Source: Candidatus Daviesbacteria bacterium
GTDB taxonomy: Bacteria; Patescibacteriota; Microgenomatia; Daviesbacterales; UBA10151
Length of the DNA: 12,466 bases
Direction of reading: 5' to 3'
NCBI GenBank assembly: GCA_003519445.1
Contig: DOWS01000029.1
Coordinates: forward strand, 8,514-20,979
Part shown: piece by piece, positions 6,948-12,466 of the stretch
Numbering within the stretch: the stretch's first letter is position 1
How the letters are laid out: every line of letters begins with the position of its first letter
Program-made: the position numbers and the translations under genes
The notes under the pieces: generated by a model
Told to the model about the DNA's origin: nothing
Database searches by the model: none
The model's input: the letters and a program-made list of their open reading frames with translations, nothing else

Positions 6948-7360
6948 GAAAAGGTTTTACCTTAATTGAGCTTCTGATAGTAATTTCCATTATTTCCATA
7001 CTTTCTGCTATTGGAATGGTTGCTTATTCCAGTGTGGTAAGACAGGGACGGGATAGTAAAAGACAATCAGACTTGCGTTCTATCCAGTCTGCTTTGGAAC
7101 AATATCATAATGACCAAGGTTTTTATCCTACTGGTGCTGAAATTTCTTTTGGAGGTCCCTTTACGCCATATATGAATACAATTCCTACTGATCCAACTGG
7201 TACTCCGCAATATAGCTATACGGCTTTGCCTTCAGGATGCGATAATTCTGCAACCAAGTGCAATGGTTATTGTCTTTATGCCAAGCTGGAAAACTCCAAT
7301 CCGGGAATAGGCAGTTGTCCTGTCAGCGGGACAGCCAATTTTGCAGTTACTCCCCCTTAA
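6944..7360 (+). CDS. Small type IV pilin, coupled start
   Basis: A 138-residue prepilin with the very short leader MRKG cut before Phe5, mature FTLIE with Glu at position 5 (Glu9). The helix is followed by VVRQGRDSKRQSDLRSIQSALEQYHNDQGFYPTG, a GspG/PilE-like stretch ending in the FYP motif common in pseudopilins of the GspG type. Four cysteines lie in the C-terminal half. I start it at the GTG at 6944, which overlaps the preceding TGA in a GTGA arrangement; an in-frame TTG at 6926 would extend the leader by six residues but lacks a ribosome site and adds only non-basic residues. It is paralogous to the pilin at 6570 over the helix and the charged segment. Confidence 0.87.
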   Translation: MRKGFTLIELLIVISIISILSAIGMVAYSSVVRQGRDSKRQSDLRSIQSALEQYHNDQGFYPTGAEISFGGPFTPYMNTIPTDPTGTPQYSYTALPSGCDNSATKCNGYCLYAKLENSNPGIGSCPVSGTANFAVTPP

Positions 7361-7369
7361 CTCTTATGA

Positions 7370-7375
7370 TATGAT
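7370..7375 (+). promoter_or_regulatory. Candidate -10 box for the minor pilin group
   Basis: TATGAT (5 of 6) ends six bases before the ATG at 7382, the same spacing as at three other genes here. No good -35 is visible at 17 bases; TTGCAG at 7341-7346 is 18 bases from an overlapping upstream TATGAT (7365-7370). The site may be weak or need an activator, or the genes may depend on read-through. Confidence 0.35.
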
Positions 7376-7381
7376 GATTAT

Positions 7382-7879
7382 ATGCGCGGGTTTACCTTAA
7401 TTGAGCTTATGATTGTTATTTCCATAATGGCATTACTAGGAGCATTTACTATAGCCAATTACAGATCGTTTGGAGAAGATAAAGATTTGGAAAATGCCGC
7501 ATTGGATGTTGTAAGCCTTATCAGGACTGCCCAAACCAACGCAACAACTAATCTAAAATGTGTTAATGACGGAGGTATTTGGCAGATAGAATATATTACC
7601 GGTAGTCCAGAAATAAAGCTTAATTGTAAAGAGCCTTTAGCAGATTTTATTAAGAAAAAAACACTTCAACTAAAGACAAATATTCAAGTAGATTCAGTAA
7701 TCGGTAGTCCCCCTATTGCTTGTACAGGTTTAACAATCAACTTCAAACCTATTAATGGCCAAATAGAATTGGGAGGCGATGAAGCGTGTGACTCATTGAC
7801 AGCAACCCTAAAAAATACCACAAGACCAGGCACCAAAAATGTAATAATAGAAAAAGGAGGTAAGATTTATGTTAACTAA
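7382..7879 (+). CDS. Minor pseudopilin, GspH/FimT-like
   Basis: A 165-residue prepilin. The leader MRG is one of the shortest possible, cut before Phe4, with mature FTLIE and Glu at position 5 (Glu8). The hydrophobic helix spans about 4-25, then ANYRSFGEDKDLENAALDVVSLIRTAQTNA, the pattern of GspH/FimT proteins, where this region precedes a beta-sandwich head. Four cysteines and alternating beta-like strands fill the C-terminal half. In type II secretion and type IV pili this subunit joins the tip/initiation complex with GspI and GspJ, which follow here. The next gene's strong Shine-Dalgarno lies in its last codons and its stop overlaps the next start by 11 bases. Assignment to GspH rests on order and pattern, not on alignment. 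Confidence 0.8.
   Translation: MRGFTLIELMIVISIMALLGAFTIANYRSFGEDKDLENAALDVVSLIRTAQTNATTNLKCVNDGGIWQIEYITGSPEIKLNCKEPLADFIKKKTLQLKTNIQVDSVIGSPPIACTGLTINFKPINGQIELGGDEACDSLTATLKNTTRPGTKNVIIEKGGKIYVN
7855..7861 (+). promoter_or_regulatory. Strong Shine-Dalgarno within the preceding gene
   Basis: AGGAGGT lies seven bases before the ATG at 7869 and is embedded in the last codons of the upstream minor pilin. It fixes the start of the GspI/PilV-like gene despite the 11-base overlap. Confidence 0.85.
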
Positions 7880-8345
7880 CAAGGGACAAACTTTAATTGA
7901 GGTAATTGTGGTTGCTATGGTGGGGATATTGGTGGTTACTGCTTTAACTTTTGCAGTTATTTTTTCGCTGCGTAATGCCAGCTTTGCCAAAAACCAATCC
8001 CAGGCCACCAAACTGGCCCAGGAAGGTATTGAGAGGGTGAGAGGTTTGCGCGATCGAAACGGAGCGGTTGATTATATCCGGGCCGACGGCAGCCACACCG
8101 GCAATTTCAACGATCTTTGGGTAATCAGCTTTAGCTGCCCGGCCAACTGCCACTTTTATTTTAACGGCACTACCCTGACGGGTGGTACCTCTTCGAATTC
8201 CGAGCCAATTACCTTGAATTTCCAAAGACAAATTTTGATAGAAGATCAAGCCGCGGATCAAAAGAAAGTCACGGCCCTGGTCCGCTGGAGCGATTTTGCA
8301 GGTTCGCATGAATCTAGATTAACCACTATCTTAAGGAAGCTATGA
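7869..8345 (+). CDS. Minor pseudopilin, GspI/PilV-like
   Basis: A 158-residue prepilin with leader MLTNKG and an unusual Gln at mature position 1 (QTLIE); the essential Glu at position 5 is kept (Glu11). The hydrophobic helix spans about 7-31. The following segment ATKLAQEGIERVRGLRDRN matches the pattern of PilV/GspI-type minor pilins in Patescibacteria (ALxxAQEGIExxRxLRD), as far as I remember it. Two close cysteines (CPANC) could form a disulfide. The part from about 8040 is clearly GC-richer than its neighbours (about 50% over 8041-8280, by hand count, reaching about 62% in 8041-8100). It starts with a strong Shine-Dalgarno and ends in an ATGA overlap with the next gene. Confidence 0.82.
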   Translation: MLTNKGQTLIEVIVVAMVGILVVTALTFAVIFSLRNASFAKNQSQATKLAQEGIERVRGLRDRNGAVDYIRADGSHTGNFNDLWVISFSCPANCHFYFNGTTLTGGTSSNSEPITLNFQRQILIEDQAADQKKVTALVRWSDFAGSHESRLTTILRKL

Positions 8346-8878
8346 ACAAAGGTTTTACTTTAGTTGAAATGATAATGGTGATGGCCATAGTGGCTATTGT
8401 GGGAGTAATTCTGGTGATGATTTTTGCCAATACCCTGCGGGGCAGCAGTAAAGCCCAAATACTCTCGGTGATCAAACAAAATGGCCAGGCAGTTCTTGGA
8501 ACAATGGATAATGCTATTAGAAACGCGGATAATGTGGTTTGTCCCCCAGATAGCACACCCACAGATACTTTAGTAGTTGTTAAAAATGGGATTTATACCA
8601 GATTTAGATTTATAAATAATTCTATTGAGAAAGACAACCCGACGGATTTTACGACTACTACTTGTTCGGATCTGTCTGTTTCTCCTGTGAATTTGACAGA
8701 TACGGATCCCAAAACAGGGGTTTCAGTGCAAAGCGGTTCTTTCTTCCGCAGCCGGCAAGCCGGCTCCAAAGATGCAATCACCGTGAAATTTGACTTAAAC
8801 GGGGGCGTACAGGCTCCCGAGGTGATTTCCGGTCAAATTGATCCGGTGAATATTCAGACAACTATTCAATTAAGATAA
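8342..8878 (+). CDS. Minor pseudopilin, GspJ/PilW-like
   Basis: A 178-residue prepilin with leader MNKG, mature FTLVE and Glu at position 5 (Glu9); the helix spans about 5-30. After it, SSKAQILSVIKQNGQAVLGTMDNAIRNADNVVC resembles PilW/GspJ proteins, where a QNGQxxLxxMxxxIRxA pattern is typical. The head is Thr/Ser-rich with two cysteines (VVCPP and TTCSD) and ends in beta-like strands. Its ATG overlaps the previous TGA by four bases. It is the last of the pilin genes. Together with the two preceding genes it gives a H-I-J set, the minimum known to prime pilus assembly and cap the tip. Confidence 0.82.
   Translation: MNKGFTLVEMIMVMAIVAIVGVILVMIFANTLRGSSKAQILSVIKQNGQAVLGTMDNAIRNADNVVCPPDSTPTDTLVVVKNGIYTRFRFINNSIEKDNPTDFTTTTCSDLSVSPVNLTDTDPKTGVSVQSGSFFRSRQAGSKDAITVKFDLNGGVQAPEVISGQIDPVNIQTTIQLR
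8750..8765. repeat. Short perfect inverted repeat
   Basis: AGCCGGC (8750-8756) and GCCGGCT (8759-8765) form a 7-bp palindrome around AA inside the GspJ-like gene. No T-run follows, so it is not a terminator. Similar GCCGGC pairs occur near 10685 and 12111. Confidence 0.5.
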
Positions 8879-8887
8879 TAATAAAAT

Positions 8888-8916
8888 TTGACAAATGAAA
8901 TATAAAGAAGGATAGT
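8888..8916 (+). promoter_or_regulatory. Promoter, predicted leaderless
   Basis: TTGACA (8888-8893) and GATAGT (8911-8916, 4 of 6) are 17 bases apart, starting ten bases after the GspJ-like stop. The -10 box ends six bases before the ATG at 8923, so the mRNA would start at or next to the start codon. Confidence 0.6.
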
Positions 8917-8922
8917 TAAAGT

Positions 8923-9447
8923 ATGGAGCCAACAGCAGGTATTGTTACTCCCCCTTTTTATAAAAGTAAAAAATTTATTATTTTACTTTTTGTTGTTATT
9001 TCAATTTTAATCCCTGTGGGAGCCTATATTTTAAAAACATATTTTCTAAAAACCCCTGACCAAACCTTACCCCGGCAATCCATCCAAACTCCATCTGAAT
9101 CCACTCTTAAAGAAAACTCATCCCCCATTTCCTTTGATATCCTCCAAAACCCCATGGTTTATGAATGGAGGGGATCAGTAGAAGGAGTCTTGGTTGAGAA
9201 AACCGATAATTCCATCACCCTTGATAGCAGTGGCAACAAACTGGTTATTACTGTTCAGCCAAGCTCCCAGGATATTACCGGCACCAAGTTTTACAGGAAG
9301 CAGTCACAACCTGATGATCAAGGGGTTCTGTTTACCGAAGTTGGTCTTGATGGTATTCCACTCGGAACCAAACTACATGGGGACTTTTTTGTCTTTCCCC
9401 ATAATAAAAATGAATTAATTGGCAGTTCGTTTAATATTGTGGAATAG
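8923..9447 (+). CDS. Single-pass membrane protein, paralog of 10393
   Basis: No named family recognised; 174 residues. A short N-terminal tail is followed by one membrane helix (about 18-40), a Pro/Ser/Thr-rich linker (about 45-70) and an extracytoplasmic beta-rich domain (about 80-174). The domain begins GVLVEKTDNSITL (from residue 88) and ends with an IPLGTKL turn and a final hydrophobic strand, a pattern reminiscent of small OB-like barrels such as DUF5666. It shares the GVLxxKxxNSxTLxxxGxxxITV pattern and a later TEV...IP(L/V)G(T/S) motif with the protein at 10393, so the two are paralogs. No cysteine is present. It has its own leaderless-type promoter. A role as surface anchor or pilus accessory is only inferred from its neighbours. 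Confidence 0.75.
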   Translation: MEPTAGIVTPPFYKSKKFIILLFVVISILIPVGAYILKTYFLKTPDQTLPRQSIQTPSESTLKENSSPISFDILQNPMVYEWRGSVEGVLVEKTDNSITLDSSGNKLVITVQPSSQDITGTKFYRKQSQPDDQGVLFTEVGLDGIPLGTKLHGDFFVFPHNKNELIGSSFNIVE

Positions 9448-9452
9448 TAGAT

Positions 9453-9482
9453 TTGACAAATGTAAATGATTTATGGTATCCT
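9453..9482 (+). promoter_or_regulatory. Promoter of lipoprotein gene
   Basis: TTGACA (9453-9458) lies six bases after the previous stop. At 18 bases follows TATCCT (9477-9482, 4 of 6), preceded by TGG as an extended -10. Transcription would begin near 9489, giving a leader of about 12 bases without a Shine-Dalgarno before the ATG at 9502. An alternative TATAAA at 9482-9487 has an overlong spacer. Confidence 0.5.
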
Positions 9483-9501
9483 ATAAATAATATACACAAC
9501 T

Positions 9502-10344
9502 ATGTATCCTGAAAGATTCAGAGTAGTACATCAGGAAGGAATAGCCTTAATAAGACGGACTGGAAGATTCTTAAAAAGACATGTTGATCATGCCGCAGCC
9601 GCTGCGGGAGCTTCATTATTGGCTGCCTGTGCTTCTGCACCTGAATCTCGTGCTACCAGTGGTCCACCTGCCACCCCTGCATCAGTAGCTACCCAGGAAG
9701 CTACTTCTGCTACTGAAGCCCCACCAACTCAACCTCCAGAACCAACAAATACTCCAAAACCGGCTGAATCTACAGCTACTCCCAGACCTCCTGAACAACC
9801 AACTAGACCACCATTCACTATAAACACTCCATTCCCTAAAGACCGAGTTTATGACGGTCGGGTCTATATTGAGAAAGATGGAGGATTACGCGAGAATAAA
9901 GGCTATGCCACATTTATGGCTACTTTGACACAAGAGTTAGGTGGAGTATTTTCCTATGTTATTGATGCTACTTGTCCTCCAGGAAGTCCTGAAAGGCAAA
10001 TTAGATCAAGAGGAAATATTAAAGTAGACGCTAGAAGTTTTTTAAACCGTGGTTTCGCCCAAAAAAGTCGATTCGGAGAACAGCTTGAGGGTATTTTAAT
10101 CAGAGAGGGGGCGGTATCTGGAGACCTCACTTTCCCTCCTCACTTTACTGAATATCATCCGTGTGGAATAGGCAAAGTTCAGTGGGCAACATCTGCGAAG
10201 GGAGAAGGGACGAGTGATTATTTAGGATTTTATGTTGGACTTTTCAAACAGGCAGGCTTAAGAGAAGGTTTAACCACGCAAGAAGCCTTGGTAGAGATTG
10301 AAAAAGATATAGGCGGAGTAAAACTGCCTCAAGCCTCAAAATAA
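9502..10344 (+). CDS. Putative lipoprotein with Pro/Thr-rich stalk
   Basis: A 280-residue protein of unrecognised family. The N-terminus is basic (RRTGRFLKRH, about 18-27), followed by a short Ala-rich stretch and a lipobox-like LLAAC with Cys43, fitting a signal-peptidase-II lipoprotein, though the n-region is long and the hydrophobic core short. Residues 44-110 are a Pro/Thr/Ala/Glu stalk of TPxP-like units, probably spanning a wall layer. The C-terminal domain (about 111-280) is compact, with two cysteines (ATCPPG and HPCGIG), a VYDGRVYIEKDGG start and a helical end (TTQEALVEIEKDIGG). I cannot name a fold or activity for it. The gene sits between two paralogous membrane proteins and upstream of the large secreted protein. 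It has its own promoter and no Shine-Dalgarno. Confidence 0.75.
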   Translation: MYPERFRVVHQEGIALIRRTGRFLKRHVDHAAAAAGASLLAACASAPESRATSGPPATPASVATQEATSATEAPPTQPPEPTNTPKPAESTATPRPPEQPTRPPFTINTPFPKDRVYDGRVYIEKDGGLRENKGYATFMATLTQELGGVFSYVIDATCPPGSPERQIRSRGNIKVDARSFLNRGFAQKSRFGEQLEGILIREGAVSGDLTFPPHFTEYHPCGIGKVQWATSAKGEGTSDYLGFYVGLFKQAGLREGLTTQEALVEIEKDIGGVKLPQASK

Positions 10345-10356
10345 AATCCATTCAGC

Positions 10357-10386
10357 TTGACAAGAATAGTACCTCCCGCTTACAGT
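10357..10386 (+). promoter_or_regulatory. Promoter, predicted leaderless
   Basis: TTGACA (10357-10362) and TACAGT (10381-10386, 4 of 6) are 18 bases apart. The -10 box ends six bases before the ATG at 10393. The TTG of the -35 box is in frame with the gene and could be mistaken for its start codon. Confidence 0.6.
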
Positions 10387-10392
10387 AAAGTT

Positions 10393-10818
10393 ATGCAGTG
10401 GAAAACTTTCTCTTTCCTGTTACTTGCTTCTCTTGTGATTGTGTTGGTGATGTTGTTACTTAATTTCCTGGGATTAATTAGGATACCCTTTCTCTCGCTA
10501 CCCCTTGGATATGTTAAAGCAACTGAATTAACAAAGCAGTTTAAAAACTTCCAGACCAGACAAAGCATTAACATTCAATTAAGCGGTGTGCTTGAGCAAA
10601 AAGACACTAACAGCTGGACTTTGGGCAAAGACGGCCAACAAATTACTGTTACCAATGAGTCTGCCAGTCCACCCAACTATCTTCGCCGGCCCACTGCCGG
10701 CAACATCACTGAAGTAATCAGCAGTTCAGAGATACCGGTTGGTTCTACTGTAACCCTGACCTTAACCATTGATCCTGACTCCGGTAAACTGACAGTTATG
10801 AATATCATTATTGACTGA
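10393..10818 (+). CDS. Single-pass membrane protein, paralog of 8923
   Basis: No named family; 141 residues. The N-terminal helix (about 5-25) is a membrane anchor, followed by a short linker and an extracytoplasmic beta-rich domain (about 58-141). The domain reads GVLEQKDTNSWTL from residue 65, then ITV, and later ITEV and IPVGSTV, matching the protein at 8923 position by position apart from small gaps. It differs in having a shorter N-terminus and no Pro-rich linker. I start it at the ATG at 10393 because an upstream in-frame TTG at 10357 is the first half of a TTGACA box whose -10 lies just before this ATG. Its TGA shares a base with the ATG of the next gene (TGATG), so it is coupled to the large secreted protein and may help anchor or export it. 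Confidence 0.75.
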   Translation: MQWKTFSFLLLASLVIVLVMLLLNFLGLIRIPFLSLPLGYVKATELTKQFKNFQTRQSINIQLSGVLEQKDTNSWTLGKDGQQITVTNESASPPNYLRRPTAGNITEVISSSEIPVGSTVTLTLTIDPDSGKLTVMNIIID

Positions 10819-12466
10819 TGAATAAAAAAATATTTGGATTTCTTTTTGCCATCATTGTATTTATAGTCTTGTTTCTTCCCCAAAAAGCATTGGCTGATTC
10901 TCATTGTGGCGATGGTTATCCGGAATGCGCTAATGATTGCACTGCCTGCTGGGTTAACTCGGACTGCAGTTATGGAGGCTGCTGGGAAGATACAAATTGT
11001 GGGAACTGCTATGTCCCCCCACCCCCTCCAGCCTGTGAACCATTTACGGAATGCAGGCGTCCAACATATAGTGATAACTGGTGTTGTAATAATGTCAATC
11101 AAAGTTCGACCGATTTTCCCAAAGGTAATAATGTTTGTAACTGGGAATATACTTGGTATTGGAACTCAAGCTGTGAGTGTGTCCGACGCGGTGATGCTGA
11201 GTCGAGGGGTCATGATTGTACTACCCGTCCTGCCTGTGGAATATGTTTAAGGGGCCAGACTGAAACAGAAACCAGGTTTAATACCAATTGTGCTACCTCC
11301 ACCTGTGGAGGAGGTAACCAAACCTGTGCCCAGGAGGTGGACAGACAGGAAAGATATAGAACCTGCAATGATGATTGCGGAGGCTGGAGGGCCTGGAGCG
11401 ACTGGAGCACAGTTGATTCCTACCCTCAATGCCCGGGCAATAATGCCTGCGGTACAAGTACCCAATCCGGTTCCTCCTGTTATTCCCCTGTCGGCCATAC
11501 CCATACCTATGGCTGCAGCAATAACTCCTGTACCCATACGGATAATCCCGCAGACTCAACTGATCCAAATTGTGGAGGCCAGTGTTCTGCTCCCCCTCCA
11601 CCCCCTCCACCCCCTCCACCTCCGTCCTCTCCGCCAAATCCACCAGGCTGTACTTCCATTTCTTTAACTGTCTCCCCAAATACTGTTAACCCTAACTCCT
11701 CTTTGGAATTTAGGGTTAACTCTTCTTATGCATACCAAAATACCAGCATCAATATGGGAGGAGGGGCTAGTGAAACAGGTTTTGGTTGCTGTGACCCGCA
11801 ATATACCTGGAGATGGTTTGCCCGTTCTTCTTCTCCCGGCAACTATACAGCCAGGTTTTCCGGTTTTAAGCCCGGAGTAGGCACCTGTACTGCCACTGCC
11901 TCATATACTGTTTCAGGCGGTTCCTGCAATGTTTCCTGGAGTGTATCCAATCCCAACCCTCCTGCCAATTCCTTTATCCAGGTTAAAGTAAGGGGTTTAT
12001 CTGATTCCCAGGGCTGGTCAAATGTTGGACTTTATCTTGATAATACTCCTAGTGGTTCCTGGGGAGGTATTGAAAATCCCTGGCCCACTTTTGTCTACAA
12101 CAATGTCCCGGCCGGCGCCGGTGGAGGTCATACTTTGCAGTTTAGAACCAACAATGGCTCCAGAGCGTGCGTTCCTACTCAAACTTTTACCACCCAATCC
12201 ACCACCCCCACTAACCTGGCAGTTACAGGGGTGCCTAGCTGTGCCAGCAGTCCATATAATGCTACTTTTAACTGGCAAAATACCAATTCCACCTTATGGT
12301 TGGATATAGCAGATAATCCGGGCTTTAATGGCCTTGCCAATAAAAATGTCAGCAACCTAACTACTACTACTTCAGCAGGTTTTACTTTAACTCCGGGCAT
12401 AACCTACTACTGGAGGTTGTGGAATGGTTCTGTCCATACCACAGGCCCCAGTTTTTCTGCCCCTTC
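10818..12466 (+). CDS. Large secreted Cys-rich adhesin-like protein (partial)
   Basis: An uninterrupted frame of 549 codons runs from the ATG at 10818 off the right edge. The ATG shares one base with the preceding stop (TGATG). A clear signal peptide (residues 1-26: basic MNKK, long hydrophobic core, cut after ALA) leads to a region with 30 cysteines between residues 30 and 256, an even number as expected for disulfides. Within it, WRAWSDW (190-196) is the WxxWSxW ladder of thrombospondin type 1 repeats, with cysteines on both sides. Eleven prolines (259-269) form a hinge. Then come three beta-sandwich-like units: two Ig-like (about 278-368 and 370-460) and one resembling fibronectin III (464 onward, with TYYWRLW). 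The protein looks like a surface or pilus-tip adhesin; this is inference from architecture and position. The 3' end, and any anchor, lie outside the window. Overlapping ORFs in other frames are shadows. Confidence 0.85.
   Translation, partial: MNKKIFGFLFAIIVFIVLFLPQKALADSHCGDGYPECANDCTACWVNSDCSYGGCWEDTNCGNCYVPPPPPACEPFTECRRPTYSDNWCCNNVNQSSTDFPKGNNVCNWEYTWYWNSSCECVRRGDAESRGHDCTTRPACGICLRGQTETETRFNTNCATSTCGGGNQTCAQEVDRQERYRTCNDDCGGWRAWSDWSTVDSYPQCPGNNACGTSTQSGSSCYSPVGHTHTYGCSNNSCTHTDNPADSTDPNCGGQCSAPPPPPPPPPPPSSPPNPPGCTSISLTVSPNTVNPNSSLEFRVNSSYAYQNTSINMGGGASETGFGCCDPQYTWRWFARSSSPGNYTARFSGFKPGVGTCTATASYTVSGGSCNVSWSVSNPNPPANSFIQVKVRGLSDSQGWSNVGLYLDNTPSGSWGGIENPWPTFVYNNVPAGAGGGHTLQFRTNNGSRACVPTQTFTTQSTTPTNLAVTGVPSCASSPYNATFNWQNTNSTLWLDIADNPGFNGLANKNVSNLTTTTSAGFTLTPGITYYWRLWNGSVHTTGPSFSAP
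11592..11624. repeat. 9-bp repeat coding the polyproline hinge
   Basis: CCCCCTCCA occurs three times in tandem (11592-11618), followed by CCTCCG. The unit is in frame and codes Pro-Pro-Pro, making 11 consecutive prolines in the secreted protein. Copy number could vary by slippage without frameshift. A shorter run of five prolines is coded near 11010-11027. Confidence 0.85.

Noticed and set aside
7944..8309. Minus-strand ORF opposite the PilV-like gene
   Set aside because: It is a by-product of the GC-richer coding segment; the plus-strand frame has prepilin signal, Shine-Dalgarno and operon overlaps.
8750..8765. Hairpin in the GspJ-like gene as a terminator
   Set aside because: It is inside the coding sequence and has no following T-run.
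9553..9582. Tat signal in the lipoprotein N-terminus
   Set aside because: RRTGRFLK resembles but does not match the S/T-RR-x-F-L-K consensus; a Sec lipoprotein signal with LLAAC is the simpler reading.
10357..10392. TTG start at 10357 for the second anchor protein
   Set aside because: This TTG belongs to a TTGACA -35 box with a -10 just before the ATG at 10393.
10906..11679. Several ORFs on both strands inside the secreted-protein region
   Set aside because: They lie in other frames of the large open frame from 10818, show no domain logic, and have proline- or glycine-biased composition caused by the repeat-rich DNA.
1..12466. TGA recoding as in Gracilibacteria/SR1
   Set aside because: TGA ends several genes in tight ATGA/GTGA or TGATG junctions, and real frames have no internal TGA.
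1..12466. CRISPR array, insertion sequence, tRNA or rRNA
   Set aside because: No regularly spaced repeats, transposase-like protein, terminal inverted repeats or tRNA-like cloverleaf were seen on either strand.

Overview
The window most likely comes from a Candidate Phyla Radiation (Patescibacteria) bacterium, probably of the Microgenomates type. This is inferred from gene content and style: a reduced type IV pilus cluster without secretin or outer-membrane genes, very tight gene packing, short class III prepilins, a P-loop-less delta-prime clamp-loader fragment, and large secreted proteins with Pro/Thr-rich or polyproline linkers. TGA ends several genes in 4-base start/stop overlaps, so the standard bacterial code applies and the Gracilibacteria/SR1 recoding does not.

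Left edge (1-988, minus strand): a two-gene unit encodes an unrecognised 169-residue protein followed immediately by a short HolB-like protein. It diverges from pilB over one shared promoter region (about 1000-1045), where a minus-strand TATAAT lies inside the plus-strand pilB promoter.

Pilus core (1038-6534, plus strand): pilB, pilT and pilC (assembly ATPase, retraction ATPase, platform protein) follow each other with 1-base gaps. After a new promoter and a perfect Shine-Dalgarno comes a pilin with a TTG start, then pilD (prepilin peptidase) two bases on.

Pilins (6570-8878): two further small pilins of the major type overlap by 4 bases. They are followed by three overlapping minor pseudopilins resembling GspH/FimT, GspI/PilV and GspJ/PilW, which in known systems form the priming complex at the pilus tip.

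Surface proteins (8923 to the right edge): two single-pass membrane proteins share a small beta-rich domain and flank a lipoprotein-like protein with a Pro/Thr linker. Next is a large open reading frame from 10818 that runs off the window: signal peptide, 30-cysteine region with a thrombospondin-type WxxWSxW motif, 11-proline hinge and three beta-sandwich-like repeats. Its place after the minor pilins mimics that of the tip adhesin PilY1 in proteobacteria, although no PilY1 homology is visible.

Regulation: TTGACA-like boxes recur 6-13 bases after, or overlapping, the preceding stop codon. At four genes (1038, 7382, 8923, 10393) the -10 hexamer ends exactly six bases before the ATG, which predicts leaderless mRNAs. 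Two pilin genes (5064, 7869) instead have strong Shine-Dalgarno sequences. This shared layout, with the adhesin candidate following the minor pilins, is the most interesting feature of the window.
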